A stretch of DNA of 64,000 nucleotides from Peptacetobacter sp. (GCF_029264495.1 NZ_JARIBH010000076.1:16822-80821); one strand, 5' to 3'; shown: positions 45,572 to 55,130, numbered from the stretch's first letter. The notes: generated from the sequence alone by a model not told the origin. Numbers and translations: made by a program.

Positions 45572-46417
45572 ATGAAAAATAAAACAAAAAAAATAATTGC
45601 TTTATTGTCTATTTTTATAATTTGTATAATTACTTTTACTAATTTTCATTTAAATGCAAATTCAAATGAGATTGTTTTTACTAATATGAACGATTCAAAA
45701 TCAAAGGAAGAAGTTATTGAAATTTTAAAAAAACATAAAATTTCTAATTACCAAATTTATAAATTAGAACAATGGTTAAAAGATTTTAATTCTCAAGTAA
45801 AAGGGAATTCACTTACAACTGGATTTAAGATAATGGATAATAATGTAGTTGATTATTCAAAATTACAATTTAAAAATACTCCTTCTTATCTTGTAAATTG
45901 TAGACTAACATCTTTTTTACTTGTAAGGAATATTATAAATACAAATTGTAAACCTGATAATACAGATACTTATCTAGCATTTGATTTGGAAGAAATAAAT
46001 AATAATTCTGAGCTTTCCATGACTAAACAAGATAAGTTAAACTATGCTACATTATTTAATTGGATACCTTTAGATAATGCAAAAACTTTAAAGCAACATA
46101 TAAATAAAATAGAGTCTAAATTAAAAGAAAGAAATATATATATTGATGATTCTAAAGGAATTTCACTTATAAATGTATATTTACATTCTCCTTTTGATAA
46201 TGCTCGTTTTGTAGGTCATACTGGAGTATTGATTGATAATGGTAAAGAATTACTATTTATTGAAAAATATGGTCCTTATGCTCCATTCCAAGCAACTAAA
46301 TTTAATAGTAGAGATGAACTGAAAAAATATCTCTTATCTAGATCAGATTTATATGGTGGAGATGATGAATTAGAACCTATTATATTTGAAAATTATAAAG
46401 TAATTAAAACTAAATAA
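45572..46417 (+). CDS. Exported DUF4300 family protein
   Basis: 281 residues with an N-terminal signal or anchor helix (KKIIALLSIFIICIITFTNF). DUF4300 is recognised from the C-terminal block HSPFDNARFVGHTGVLIDNGKELLFIEKYGPYAPFQATKFNSRDELKKYLLSR and the middle SYLVNCRLTSFLLVRNII. The GHTGVLI and EKYGPYAPFQATKF pattern suggests an NlpC/P60-like fold, though I do not claim a catalytic role. It starts 18 bp after the DUF1002 gene, with AAGGAAATAAGTAT as ribosome site, so the two form an operon of exported proteins. Confidence 0.82.
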   Translation: MKNKTKKIIALLSIFIICIITFTNFHLNANSNEIVFTNMNDSKSKEEVIEILKKHKISNYQIYKLEQWLKDFNSQVKGNSLTTGFKIMDNNVVDYSKLQFKNTPSYLVNCRLTSFLLVRNIINTNCKPDNTDTYLAFDLEEINNNSELSMTKQDKLNYATLFNWIPLDNAKTLKQHINKIESKLKERNIYIDDSKGISLINVYLHSPFDNARFVGHTGVLIDNGKELLFIEKYGPYAPFQATKFNSRDELKKYLLSRSDLYGGDDELEPIIFENYKVIKTK

Positions 46418-46452
46418 TACTAAATATTATATTATTTATCAAAAATAAAGAA

Positions 46453-46485
46453 AAAATAACCCTTAATCTATTTAAGGGTTATTTT
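46453..46485. terminator. Bidirectional terminator
   Basis: AAAATAACCCTTAA/TTAAGGGTTATTTT between the DUF4300 gene and the convergent ABC operon. Confidence 0.9.
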
Positions 46486-46512
46486 CATTTAACAATTATT
46501 ATTTATATACTA

Positions 46513-48243
46513 TTAAGATGCTCTTCCATCTTTCATTTTAATAACTCTATCAGCTATTTTCATAGTAGATTGTCTATGAGATACTATTATTATTGTTTTT
46601 TTACTTCTCTCTTCATTTAATACTTTTAATATTGCTCCTTCATTTAAACTATCTAAATTACTAGTAGGTTCATCCAACAATATTACATCACTATCATGTA
46701 AAAATGCTCTTGCTATTCCTATTCTTTGTCTTTCTCCACCTGATAATTGATGGTGTCCTTCTCCTATAATAGTATCATATCCATTTGGAAGAGTTTCTAT
46801 AAATTCATGTATATTTGCTTTTTTACAAGCTTGCACTATTTCTTCATGTGTTGCATTTAAATTTGCAAGTTTTACATTATTTTCTATACTATCTACAAAT
46901 AAATATGTATCTTGTATTACATAACTTTCTGAATTTCTAATATCTTCTGTATTCCAATCTTTTATATTTTTGCCAGAAATTTTTATCTCACCTGATGAAG
47001 CATCAAAAAATCTCATCATAAGTTTTATTAAGGTAGATTTCCCTGAACCACTTTTTCCAGATATCCCTAATATTTCACCTCTTGAAATTTCTAAGCTAAC
47101 ATCTTTTAATATTATTTCGTCTTCATTTCCTAAATAAGCGAAGTCTATATTTTTACAATCTATTATATTTTCTTTTAATTCATCTGATATAGACATTTTT
47201 TCTTTATTAGATACTTCTTCTATAAGAGGTTTTTCCTCTAATATATCTAATATCCTATTCCCACTTGCAAAAGTATGCAATAGATTATTTGCCAAATTAC
47301 TTAATGCTGTAACAGGTCCAAATGATCCAAGCATTCCCATAGAACAAATTACAGTTCCTTCTATAGTCATTTTACCTTTAGAATTTAATATTGCACAAGT
47401 TATAAGCATTATAAAAGAAAATATAAGTATAAGACTATCACAGTTTGCTCTAGACTTTCCTTCACATTTTTTTAAATTGTCATTTAAATCTGCTAAATAA
47501 TCACTTTGTCTATCTATTTCTTTTATTCTTATATTTCCATATCCATACTGAATTACTTCTTTTAAACCTCTTATACTATCTAAAAGATACGTATTTATTT
47601 CTCCAAACCGTTGTCTATATTTATTTCCATCATCTTTTCCATAGTTACTAGTAATCATTGGTAAAATAATACCTACTGATATATATGCAATAGTAGCTAT
47701 TATAGCTGCTACAAAACTATACTGTGCAAAAAATATTACCATTATCAAGCAAGTTAAAAATGCTATACAAACAGGAGATATTGTATGTGCATAAAATACT
47801 TCTAAAAGTTCTATATCACTAGTTATTATAGAAATTAAATTACCTTTATCTCTACCTTCTAATTTCGCTGGTGCTAATTTTCTAAGTGCTTTAAATACTT
47901 TATCTCTTATAATTGCAAGTAGTTTAAATGCAATATAATGATTTGAAGCTTGTTCTCCATATCTCAAAACACCTCTTAAAATAGCCATTATAATTACCAC
48001 TACGAATATTTTACTTAAATCTATACTATTTTGGCTAACACCTGAAATAGATAAAATAGCATATCCACCCATTATCGATATAAATATGGCACATAAAAAT
48101 CCTAATACTCCTAATATTATAGCCGTTATCATTATTGGAATCATAGGCTTTACTAATCCTATTAGTTGCATAACTATTTTTAATCCACTTCTTCTTTTTG
48201 CTGTTTTTTTTGTATTATTTTGGGAATCAATTATTTTTTCCAC
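46513..48243 (-). CDS. ABC exporter-type half transporter (second subunit)
   Basis: 576 residues: six-helix membrane domain, then ATPase with Walker A GKSGSGKST near residue 393, LSGGERQR signature, and Walker B VILLDEPTSNLDS. GTG start overlaps the upstream stop (TAGTG), so translation is coupled. Pairs with the preceding half transporter as a heterodimer. Exporter-type fold pairs under Fur include siderophore importers such as YbtPQ/IrtAB and heme or thiol exporters (CydDC); which applies here is open. Confidence 0.9.
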   Translation of the reverse strand: MEKIIDSQNNTKKTAKRRSGLKIVMQLIGLVKPMIPIMITAIILGVLGFLCAIFISIMGGYAILSISGVSQNSIDLSKIFVVVIIMAILRGVLRYGEQASNHYIAFKLLAIIRDKVFKALRKLAPAKLEGRDKGNLISIITSDIELLEVFYAHTISPVCIAFLTCLIMVIFFAQYSFVAAIIATIAYISVGIILPMITSNYGKDDGNKYRQRFGEINTYLLDSIRGLKEVIQYGYGNIRIKEIDRQSDYLADLNDNLKKCEGKSRANCDSLILIFSFIMLITCAILNSKGKMTIEGTVICSMGMLGSFGPVTALSNLANNLLHTFASGNRILDILEEKPLIEEVSNKEKMSISDELKENIIDCKNIDFAYLGNEDEIILKDVSLEISRGEILGISGKSGSGKSTLIKLMMRFFDASSGEIKISGKNIKDWNTEDIRNSESYVIQDTYLFVDSIENNVKLANLNATHEEIVQACKKANIHEFIETLPNGYDTIIGEGHHQLSGGERQRIGIARAFLHDSDVILLDEPTSNLDSLNEGAILKVLNEERSKKTIIIVSHRQSTMKIADRVIKMKDGRAS

Positions 48244-50000
48244 TAAAATTCACCCCCTCTTGCATAAAGCTCTAACTCTCTTTGAGCATTATACATTTTT
48301 TCATATCTCCCTTTTTTCTCCATTAAACTTTCATGTGTTCCTTTTTCTATAATTTTACCATCATCCATCATATATATTAAATCACTCTCTAAAACATTAG
48401 CTAGACGATGAGTTATTTGTATTATAGTTTTTTCACTTTTTAATCTTTTTATTAAAGAGATTATTATTTCTTCACTTTCTGCATCTATATTGCTTGTAGC
48501 TTCATCAAATATATAAATATCACTATTATGAAGAAATGCCCTCGCTATACAAAGTCTTTGTCTTTGACCTCCTGATAAATTACTTGCTTGTTCTGCTAAT
48601 TTTGTATCTAATCCATTTTGGTTCATAAAGAAATCATATAAATTGACTGACTTTAATGCTTTTAAAAGTTTATCGTCTTCTAAATTATCTTTCCCCATTA
48701 ATAAGTTTTCTCTTACTGTTCCTTTAAATAAATAATTTTGGAATGACACCATAGTCATTAGCTTCATTCTTTCTTCAGAAGTTATATTCTCTATTTTACT
48801 ATTACCTATTTTTAATTCTCCAGAATTAATATCATTGTATCCCATAATTAATGACGCTAATGTACTTTTTCCACAACCTGATTCTCCTACTATAGAAACA
48901 AACGCATTTTTAGGTATTTCAAATGATATATTTTTTATTATATTTTTATCTTTTTCATATCCAAATACTATATCTTTTCCTATTATAGTATTCTCTTCAT
49001 TTAAAATTGTACTTTCTTCATTATTTCTTTTTATATTTATATCTTCTTCTATATCTAATAATTTAAATATCTTTTCACTAGCAGCCATACCATTCATTGC
49101 TATATGGAAAAAAGAACCTAGTAATCTAAGTGGTATAAAAAATTCTGCTGCTAATAGAATTATAGCTATTGATTGTGCAAATGTAGTTTTCCCCGCCATA
49201 TATTCCATACTTACAAAAATAACCCCTAAAGCACTTCCTCCATATGCAATTAAATCCATAAGTGTAACAGAGTTTAATTGCATTGTAAGCACTTTCATAG
49301 TTATTTTTCTAAAATTCTCAGCATCTATATTCATTTCATTATTTTTAAATTCATCACTTTGATATACTTTTAAAGTTGTTAATCCTTGTAAATTATCTAA
49401 AAAATGATCCCCTAATTGAACATAACTTCCCCAATATTTAGATAATAATTTTTTTGCAAATTTTTGTATCCGTATTATAGAAATCGGTATAAGTGGCACA
49501 CATACAAATAATACTATTGCTGTTTTTATACTTATAAATGATACTATTACAAAAAGTGTCAATGGTGCTAATAAACTATAAAATAATTGTGGTAAATATT
49601 TACTAAAATATATTTCAAGTTGCTCAACACCTTCAGCTGTTACTTGCAATATCTCAGCAGAAGAAAATTTATTTTGATATTTACTTCCTATTTTTAATAA
49701 TTTATCATAAATCATATGACGTAATTTTGTTTTTACAACCTTACTTGATTCTCCTGAATACATCGCTTCTTTACAAAGTACAAAATGTCTTACACAAATA
49801 ACTATTAAAAATACTGCTACAATTTTTATTATTTCTGTACTATTTATTTCTTTTTGAACAATTACATTTTGTAAAAAGTTAGATAATATAAATACCATAA
49901 CAATATTGCAAATAAGGGCTATCCATTGCAAAAGTATTTGCAAACCTATATATTTTTTCGTATCACCCATTTCATTTATTAATCTTTTATTTATCATCAT
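48243..50000 (-). CDS. ABC exporter-type half transporter (first subunit)
   Basis: 585 residues. Six-helix domain followed by ATPase: Walker A GESGCGKST near residue 378, LSGGQRQRLCIARAF signature, Walker B IYIFDEATSNIDAESEE, and an H-loop ITHRLA. Start ATGATG follows AAAGGAAATTTAGTATT. Two half transporters overlap by a base pair; DUF454 and a small membrane protein lie upstream in the same operon. Iron-related function is suggested by the Fur-like box before the operon. Confidence 0.9.
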   Translation of the reverse strand: MMINKRLINEMGDTKKYIGLQILLQWIALICNIVMVFILSNFLQNVIVQKEINSTEIIKIVAVFLIVICVRHFVLCKEAMYSGESSKVVKTKLRHMIYDKLLKIGSKYQNKFSSAEILQVTAEGVEQLEIYFSKYLPQLFYSLLAPLTLFVIVSFISIKTAIVLFVCVPLIPISIIRIQKFAKKLLSKYWGSYVQLGDHFLDNLQGLTTLKVYQSDEFKNNEMNIDAENFRKITMKVLTMQLNSVTLMDLIAYGGSALGVIFVSMEYMAGKTTFAQSIAIILLAAEFFIPLRLLGSFFHIAMNGMAASEKIFKLLDIEEDINIKRNNEESTILNEENTIIGKDIVFGYEKDKNIIKNISFEIPKNAFVSIVGESGCGKSTLASLIMGYNDINSGELKIGNSKIENITSEERMKLMTMVSFQNYLFKGTVRENLLMGKDNLEDDKLLKALKSVNLYDFFMNQNGLDTKLAEQASNLSGGQRQRLCIARAFLHNSDIYIFDEATSNIDAESEEIIISLIKRLKSEKTIIQITHRLANVLESDLIYMMDDGKIIEKGTHESLMEKKGRYEKMYNAQRELELYARGGEF

Positions 50001-50037
50001 AATACTAAATTTCCTTTCTTAAAAATATTTATATACT

Positions 50038-50400
50038 TTATACTTTTAATGTTTTCACTTTAAATATAAAGTAATAATATTTAAATGCTATTAAAAAAGC
50101 TATAAAAGTCCTTCCATATATATTTTCCATTGCAAAAAATGCTATAAGAAGTAAAATCGTTGCAAATGCTAATATAGAAATCTTTGTATTCATTTTCATT
50201 TCTCTATTATTAACAAAATCTTCTAAATGATTTTTATATATCTTTGTTCCTTTAAACCATCTATCTAACCTCTTGCTTCCTTTTGCAAAACATATTGCTG
50301 ACAACAATAAAAATGGTGTAGTTGGCAAAATAGGAAGTGCTATCCCTACAGTTCCTAAAGCTAATGATATAAAACCTAAAATTATATATATTATTTTCAT
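50038..50400 (-). CDS. DUF454 (YbaN-like) inner-membrane protein
   Basis: 120 residues with three hydrophobic helices. DUF454 opening LGFISLALGTVGIALPILPTTPFLLLSAICFAKGSKRLDRWFKGTKIYKNHLEDF is plain. Members are frequently found near heme and iron genes. Its start overlaps the upstream stop by four bases (ATGA), so it is coupled. Confidence 0.9.
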   Translation of the reverse strand: MKIIYIILGFISLALGTVGIALPILPTTPFLLLSAICFAKGSKRLDRWFKGTKIYKNHLEDFVNNREMKMNTKISILAFATILLLIAFFAMENIYGRTFIAFLIAFKYYYFIFKVKTLKV

Positions 50401-50774
50401 ATTATTACTCCTCCTATATGAATTATTATTAAAATCATAGCTATTATAGCCATTAATCTATGTATTTTCATCCATTTTTCTTTATTAATATTTTTAAATA
50501 TAATCAATAAAGACATTAATAGTATAAATATCCAAGATATTTTACCAGATTTTACACCATCTACAGAACCACTTTTTATAGCTAAAATACCATGAATTAG
50601 TGAGAATATTAAAAATAATCCTCCTATAAGTATGTGGTTTTTCTTGAGTTTATAGTAAACTTTATTTTTAAATTCTCCACTTAAATTATTTATTTTTAAA
50701 TTTTTAAGTGGGTATATAATCATTAATAAAAAAAATAATATTAATGATACAATTGATAATATTTTACTCAACAT
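50397..50774 (-). CDS. Small four-helix membrane protein with conserved His residues
   Basis: About 125 residues, four hydrophobic helices. His residues lie in KKNHILIGGLFLIFSLIHGI and in KIHRLMAIIAMILIIIHIGG, a spacing that fits a heme b pair across two helices, as in cytochrome b561/ferric reductase-like or HsmA-like proteins. This is inference. AAAGGAAAATTT precedes the ATG at 50774. First gene of the operon, with the Fur-like box upstream. Confidence 0.7.
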   Translation of the reverse strand: MLSKILSIVSLILFFLLMIIYPLKNLKINNLSGEFKNKVYYKLKKNHILIGGLFLIFSLIHGILAIKSGSVDGVKSGKISWIFILLMSLLIIFKNINKEKWMKIHRLMAIIAMILIIIHIGGVII

Positions 50775-50819
50775 AAATTTTCCTTTCATATCATTTTTCG
50801 TTATTGCGATAGTTTATTT

Positions 50820-50838
50820 AATGAAAATAAATATCATT
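50820..50838 (-). promoter_or_regulatory. Fur-box-like palindrome
   Basis: AATGAAAATAAATATCATT is a 19-bp near-palindrome close to the Fur consensus (GATAATGATAATCATTATC-type, halves AATGA.AT/AT.TCATT). It lies 45 bp upstream of the first gene of the ABC operon, suggesting iron-dependent repression. Confidence 0.55.
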
Positions 50839-50900
50839 TTATAAGCGTTATTATTTTACCATATAATTAATTTATTTTGCAATATATTTTTTTTACAATA

Positions 50901-50935
50901 AAAAAAAGATATCGTTCTAAAAGCGATATCTTTTA
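50901..50935 (-). terminator. Intrinsic terminator of XRE-cupin gene
   Basis: AAGATATCGCTTTTAGAACGATATCTT stem with eight T on the minus strand. Confidence 0.9.
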
Positions 50936-50959
50936 AATAATAATTTATATTTACATATT

Positions 50960-51568
50960 CTATTTATTACAATAAGGATTTGTTGCACTTACAATTAAAA
51001 TTTTAGTCATTTTATTAGTTTTATTAAGAAGAGCATGATTATAATTTACCATTTTATTTTCTTCTCCGTCTTTATTTTTTACCAAAACTTTATTTTTATA
51101 TAAAGAGTGAACAGAATCTCCTGGGAACATATCAACCTCTATATCTGATGTTTTTAAAGTTAATGTTCCTTCAAGCACATAAATAAATTCCTCACCTGAA
51201 TAATTAAATCCCTCATTTTCTACTGCTCCAGGCAATATCTCTATCATTCGTGGAAACATTTGCTTATCAGATAAATTTGAAGATAAATGATAATTAATAT
51301 ATTTTTCATTTGTTATTTCAAACACTTCTTTTTCATAACTTCTTATAATGGTTTTTTTATGTTCTTTTGGTTTCATAAAGAAATAAGTAAGATCTACCTC
51401 GAGTACATCAGCAATTTTTTCAAGTGAGTCTGTAGCTACACTTGTCAATCCTCTTTCAAGTTGAGATAAAAAACCAATCGAAAGGTTAGTCTTTTCACTC
51501 ATATCTTTTAGAGTCATCTGTTTTTGTGTTCTGAGTTTTTTTATTTTTGCACCTATATTTTTATTCAA
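50960..51568 (-). CDS. XRE-family regulator with cupin domain
   Basis: About 202 residues. Helix-turn-helix KIKKLRTQKQMTLKDMSEKTNLSIGFLSQLERGLTSVATDSLEKIADVL at the start and a C-terminal cupin with GEEFIYVLEGTLTLKTSDIEVDMFPGDSVHSLY. This pairing is common in regulators of amino-acid, polyamine or sulfur metabolism. GTG in the track is inside AGGTG; TTG at 51568 (LNKNIGAKI) with GAGGTGAGCGTA is chosen. The next genes upstream are metNIQ, so it might act on them, but that is a guess. Confidence 0.85.
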   Translation of the reverse strand: MNKNIGAKIKKLRTQKQMTLKDMSEKTNLSIGFLSQLERGLTSVATDSLEKIADVLEVDLTYFFMKPKEHKKTIIRSYEKEVFEITNEKYINYHLSSNLSDKQMFPRMIEILPGAVENEGFNYSGEEFIYVLEGTLTLKTSDIEVDMFPGDSVHSLYKNKVLVKNKDGEENKMVNYNHALLNKTNKMTKILIVSATNPYCNK

Positions 51569-51579
51569 TACGCTCACCT

Positions 51580-51890
51580 CTACAGATTTATTTTTTTTAC
51601 ACGACTTTTTCTTAAATTACTGAATTAATATTACTAAATCTATACCCTAATATAATTTTTTATTATACTTTTATTGTATATTTTTTTTTAATAAAATACA
51701 ATCTATTTATCAAAAAAAATTTCGTATTTATTTAATTTTTTTATTTAAATAGATTTTTAAAACTTAACTAAGATTAGAAATTGTTTTCTATTTTATTATT
51801 ATGAATATTTTTTAAAATATAAATAATTATTAATATCAATATTGTTTTAATTTTATTCTTTTTTAATATATATTCTATAATTAAATTTTA
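51580..51890. other. AT-rich intergenic region between metQ and XRE-cupin genes
   Basis: No convincing ORF; it holds only promoter-like AT-rich DNA for the XRE gene. Confidence 0.5.
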
Positions 51891-51892
51891 TA

Positions 51893-51940
51893 AAAAAAAT
51901 CCTATAGATTATAAATTATACTTTATAGTCTATAGGATTT
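51893..51940 (-). terminator. Intrinsic terminator of metNIQ
   Basis: AAATCCTATAGACTATAAAGTATAATTTATAATCTATAGGATTT stem with T run on the minus strand, after metQ. Confidence 0.88.
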
Positions 51941-51960
51941 AATTAATTCATATTTTTATA

Positions 51961-52764
51961 TTAAAAAGCTGGTATTATTGCTCCATCATACTTTTCTTCT
52001 ATATATTTTTTAGTTTCTTTACTATTTAATGCTTTTGTCAATGCTTTTATTTTTTCACTGTCTTTATTATCTTCTCTACAAGCTAATATATTAGCATATG
52101 GAGAATCAGAAGATTCTATTACAATTGCATCTTTAGTAGGTTTTAAATCTGCTTCTAATGCATAATTAGCATTTATTACTGCACAATCAACATCTTCTAA
52201 AGCTGTAGGTAATTGTTCTGCATTCATATCTATTATTTCTATATTTTTAGGATTTTCTGTTATATCAAGTTTTGTTACTAATTCTTTATCTTTTAATTTT
52301 ATTACATTATTTTTTGCTAATAATTCTAATGCTCTTGAGCCATTTGTTGGATCATTTGGTATCGCTATTTTTGCTCCATCTTTTAAATCATCTAAAGATT
52401 TTATTTTTTTAGAATAAACTCCCATTGGTTCTATATGTACTTTTGCTGTATATGTTAATTTATATCCTTTTTCTTTAACATTTTCTTTTAAATATGGTAT
52501 ATGTTGGAAGTAATTTGCATCTAGTGAACCATCATCTAATGCTGTATTTGGTAATACGTAATCACTAAATTCTTGTACTTCTAATTTATAACCATCTTTT
52601 TCAAGTAGAGGTTTTACAGCTTCATTAAGTATTACTGCATGAGGATTTGATGATGCACCTACAATTATTTTTTTATCATCACTTGCTGTTTTTCCTCCAC
52701 AACCTACAACTGATAATGCTATTACTGATGCTATGGCTACTGATAATATTTTTTTAAATTTCAT
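51961..52764 (-). CDS. metQ: Methionine ABC transporter substrate-binding lipoprotein
   Basis: 267 residues. Signal peptide with lipobox VVGCGG, lipidated Cys22, then the NlpA/MetQ fold: IIVGASSNPHAVILNEAVKPLLEKDGYKLEVQEFSDYVLPNTALDDGSLDANYFQHIPYL, IHIEPMGVYSKKIKSLDDLKDGAKIAIPNDPTNGSRALELL, DCAVINANYALEA. Binds methionine outside the membrane and delivers it to MetNI. GGAGGAAAAAATC precedes the ATG. Confidence 0.93.
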   Translation of the reverse strand: MKFKKILSVAIASVIALSVVGCGGKTASDDKKIIVGASSNPHAVILNEAVKPLLEKDGYKLEVQEFSDYVLPNTALDDGSLDANYFQHIPYLKENVKEKGYKLTYTAKVHIEPMGVYSKKIKSLDDLKDGAKIAIPNDPTNGSRALELLAKNNVIKLKDKELVTKLDITENPKNIEIIDMNAEQLPTALEDVDCAVINANYALEADLKPTKDAIVIESSDSPYANILACREDNKDSEKIKALTKALNSKETKKYIEEKYDGAIIPAF

Positions 52765-52884
52765 GATTTTTTCCTCCTAAATTAAGTATTAAATTATTTA
52801 TAATTACTAATTAAAATAGATACTGCAGATCTCTATTTAATTTTATAATTCATTTTTAATTTATATTTTGTTATTTGTATTTTA

Positions 52885-53538
52885 TTATTTTAATTTTTTA
52901 TAAAGTAAGTTTCCTAAAGACTGTATTATTTGTACTAATATTGCAAGTGCTATTACTGTATACAGCATTACATTATCATCAAATCTCTGATATCCATATA
53001 CCATAGCAACCTTACCAAATCCTCCTGCTCCAACAGTACCTGCCATTGCAGTACATCCTAGTATAGAAATTATAGATAATGTTATTCCTGATACGATAGA
53101 TGGCATTGCTTCTTTTATCATTACTTTAAATATTATTTGTGATTTTGTTGCTCCAAATGATTTTGCTGCTTCTATAAGTCCTTCATCCACTTCATTTAAT
53201 GCACTTTCTATAACTCTTGCTATAAATGGAGCAGATCCTATTGTTATAGGTACTATTGCTGCTGTTTCACCAATATTTGTTCCAACTATAAATCTAGTAA
53301 GAGGCATTATTGCTATCATTAATATTATAAATGGAAAACTTCTTAAAATATTTACAATGAATCCAACTATTGAATTTAATGTTTTGTTAGGACTTAAACC
53401 ATTTGGCTTTGTTTGAACTAATATTATAGCCATTATAAATCCTATTATTGTTGCAACTAATGTTGGAACTAATGTCATATATAAAGTTTCTCCCAAAGCA
53501 TCTAAAAATAATTCATTTAAAAATTGGCTTATTGACAT
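52885..53538 (-). CDS. metI: Methionine ABC transporter permease
   Basis: 217 residues, five to six hydrophobic helices, and the EAA-type loop ALNEVDEGLIEAAKSFGATKSQIIFKVMIKEAMPSIV that contacts the ATPase. The opening is VPTLVATIIGFIMAIILVQTKPNGL. Its start overlaps metN by no bases and lies directly after it, so the two are coupled. Confidence 0.93.
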   Translation of the reverse strand: MSISQFLNELFLDALGETLYMTLVPTLVATIIGFIMAIILVQTKPNGLSPNKTLNSIVGFIVNILRSFPFIILMIAIMPLTRFIVGTNIGETAAIVPITIGSAPFIARVIESALNEVDEGLIEAAKSFGATKSQIIFKVMIKEAMPSIVSGITLSIISILGCTAMAGTVGAGGFGKVAMVYGYQRFDDNVMLYTVIALAILVQIIQSLGNLLYKKLK

Positions 53539-54495
53539 TTATATTTCCTCCCATCTTATATTTCTACTATCTAAAAATTCTCTAACTTCTTTTCCTCTTT
53601 TTTCAGGTACATTTATTATTAAAGAACCTAAAACATCATCTTTAAACTTTTCTAACCTACCAAATACAATAGAAACATCTAAATCTAATTCTCTAGCCAT
53701 ATTTGTTATTATAGAATCATTTGAAATATCTTTTGGGAATAATATCTTTATATTAGTTCCTTCTGGTAAAACAATATTTTCTTCACCAAGTAATTTTCTT
53801 AAACCTGATGTATTTTTTAGGAATATTTCTTCAGTATCTCCCACTTCTAAAACTTGTCCATTTTCCATTATTGCTATTCGTCCACATATCTGTTTTATAA
53901 CTTCCATTTGATGTGTTACTATAACAACAGTTATTCCCATTTTTTTATTTATATCTTCTATAAGAGAAAGTATCGATTTTGTTGTATTAGGATCTAAAGC
54001 TGATGTAGCTTCATCACATAATAATACTTTTGGTTTAAGGGCTAATGCTCTTGCTATTGCAACTCTTTGTTTTTGACCTCCAGATAAATTCCTAGGTTTA
54101 TCATTTTTTCTTTCTTTTAATCCGACTAAATCTAAAAGTTCCATAACTCTCTTATCTATATCTGATTTCGAATATCCAAAACATTCTAGAGGAAGTGCTA
54201 CATTTTGATATATTGTTTTTCTTTCTAATAATGAAAAATGCTGGAAAATCATACCTAAATCTTTTCTTAATTCTCTCATTTCTTTTTCATTTAAATCTTT
54301 TACTTCTTTTCCATCTATTTTTAAACTTCCTTCTTGATATTCTTCAAGTCCATTCATACATCTTAATATAGTAGATTTTCCCGCACCACTATGACCTATT
54401 ATTCCAAATATTTCTCCTTCATTTATTTCAATATTCACATTTTTCAAAACCTGTTTTTCACCAAAATATTTATTAACATTATTTACTGAAATCAT
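53539..54495 (-). CDS. metN: Methionine ABC transporter ATP-binding protein
   Basis: 318 residues. Walker A GHSGAGKST, signature LSGGQKQRVAIARAL, Walker B VLLCDEATSALDP, and H-loop VVIVTHQMEVI. The C-terminal NIL/ACT-like domain that binds methionine for feedback inhibition follows (TNIKILFPKDIS...REFLDSRNIRWEEI). First gene of metNIQ, behind the SAM riboswitch. Confidence 0.95.
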   Translation of the reverse strand: MISVNNVNKYFGEKQVLKNVNIEINEGEIFGIIGHSGAGKSTILRCMNGLEEYQEGSLKIDGKEVKDLNEKEMRELRKDLGMIFQHFSLLERKTIYQNVALPLECFGYSKSDIDKRVMELLDLVGLKERKNDKPRNLSGGQKQRVAIARALALKPKVLLCDEATSALDPNTTKSILSLIEDINKKMGITVVIVTHQMEVIKQICGRIAIMENGQVLEVGDTEEIFLKNTSGLRKLLGEENIVLPEGTNIKILFPKDISNDSIITNMARELDLDVSIVFGRLEKFKDDVLGSLIINVPEKRGKEVREFLDSRNIRWEEI

Positions 54496-54541
54496 TGTTA
54501 TTTATTCCTTTCTTTTATAGTCAATCATATAATCATTGAAA

Positions 54542-54571
54542 ATAAATAATGCCCGAGTATAAACTCGGGCA
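54542..54571 (-). terminator. Attenuator terminator of SAM leader
   Basis: GCCCGAGTTTATACTCGGGC stem followed by ATTATTTATT on the minus strand, between the SAM aptamer and metN. Confidence 0.88.
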
Positions 54572-54594
54572 AAATGTACGGATTTATACTCATC

Positions 54595-54703
54595 TATCAA
54601 CTGTTTATTACTAGTTGCAGGATTTAGCACCGCTGTATATTAGTATATACCGGTTGCCGGGTTTCAAAGGGCCAGTCCCTCCACCTCTCTTGATAAGACG
54701 TTA
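54595..54703 (-). ncRNA. SAM-I riboswitch (S box)
   Basis: Minus-strand order TATCAAGAGAGGTGGAGGGACTGGCCC, GAAACCCGGCAACC, hairpin, GGTGCTAAATCCTGCAA, then TTGATA closing P1. This is the full S-box consensus ahead of metN, so methionine uptake is on when SAM is low. Confidence 0.97.
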
Positions 54704-54743
54704 AATATTTTTATATGATTTTTGTAAATCTATCTTGATTAAT

Positions 54744-54772
54744 ACTATATATTTTTTTATTTTATTTGTCAA
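54744..54772 (-). promoter_or_regulatory. Promoter of SAM riboswitch leader
   Basis: TTGACA, 17 bp, TATAGT on the minus strand, 40 bp upstream of the aptamer. Confidence 0.65.
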
Positions 54773-54898
54773 TATATTTTTCTTATTTTTTTATTTTTTC
54801 AGAAAATTAACTATATATGAATTTTTTCTTTTAATTATATTAATTTATAAAATATTTTTAAAAGTATTTTGTAATTAAAATTTATAAATTCTATTCAA

Positions 54899-54939
54899 TA
54901 AAAAAGAATGGACTTCTTTAAAAAGAAGTCCATTCTTTA
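54899..54939 (-). terminator. Intrinsic terminator, minus strand
   Basis: AAAGAATGGACTTCTTTTTAAAGAAGTCCATTCTTT with a T run on the minus strand. It lies 190 bp beyond clpB, so it may end clpB transcription or a small transcript in between. Confidence 0.85.
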
Positions 54940-54988
54940 AGCAGATTATTTTTTATATTGTTTATGTTAGGAGATAAGCAATATAAAT

Positions 54989-55007
54989 ATAAGAAAACGT
55001 TTCTTAT
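54989..55007. promoter_or_regulatory. 19-bp palindrome ATAAGAAA-ACG-TTTCTTAT
   Basis: Perfect 8-bp inverted repeat around ACG, between clpB and its distal terminator. The AAAACGTTT centre recalls catabolite-repression cre sites. No gene starts next to it. Confidence 0.4.
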
Positions 55008-55130
55008 GTTTTATATAATAACATTTTTTTAGAAATTTTTAAAGTTATCTCGATATATTTTTTATATTATTTTTTTAATAAATTTAATATATAAAAATAT
55101 ATTTTATATTAATATACTTTAATAGATGTT

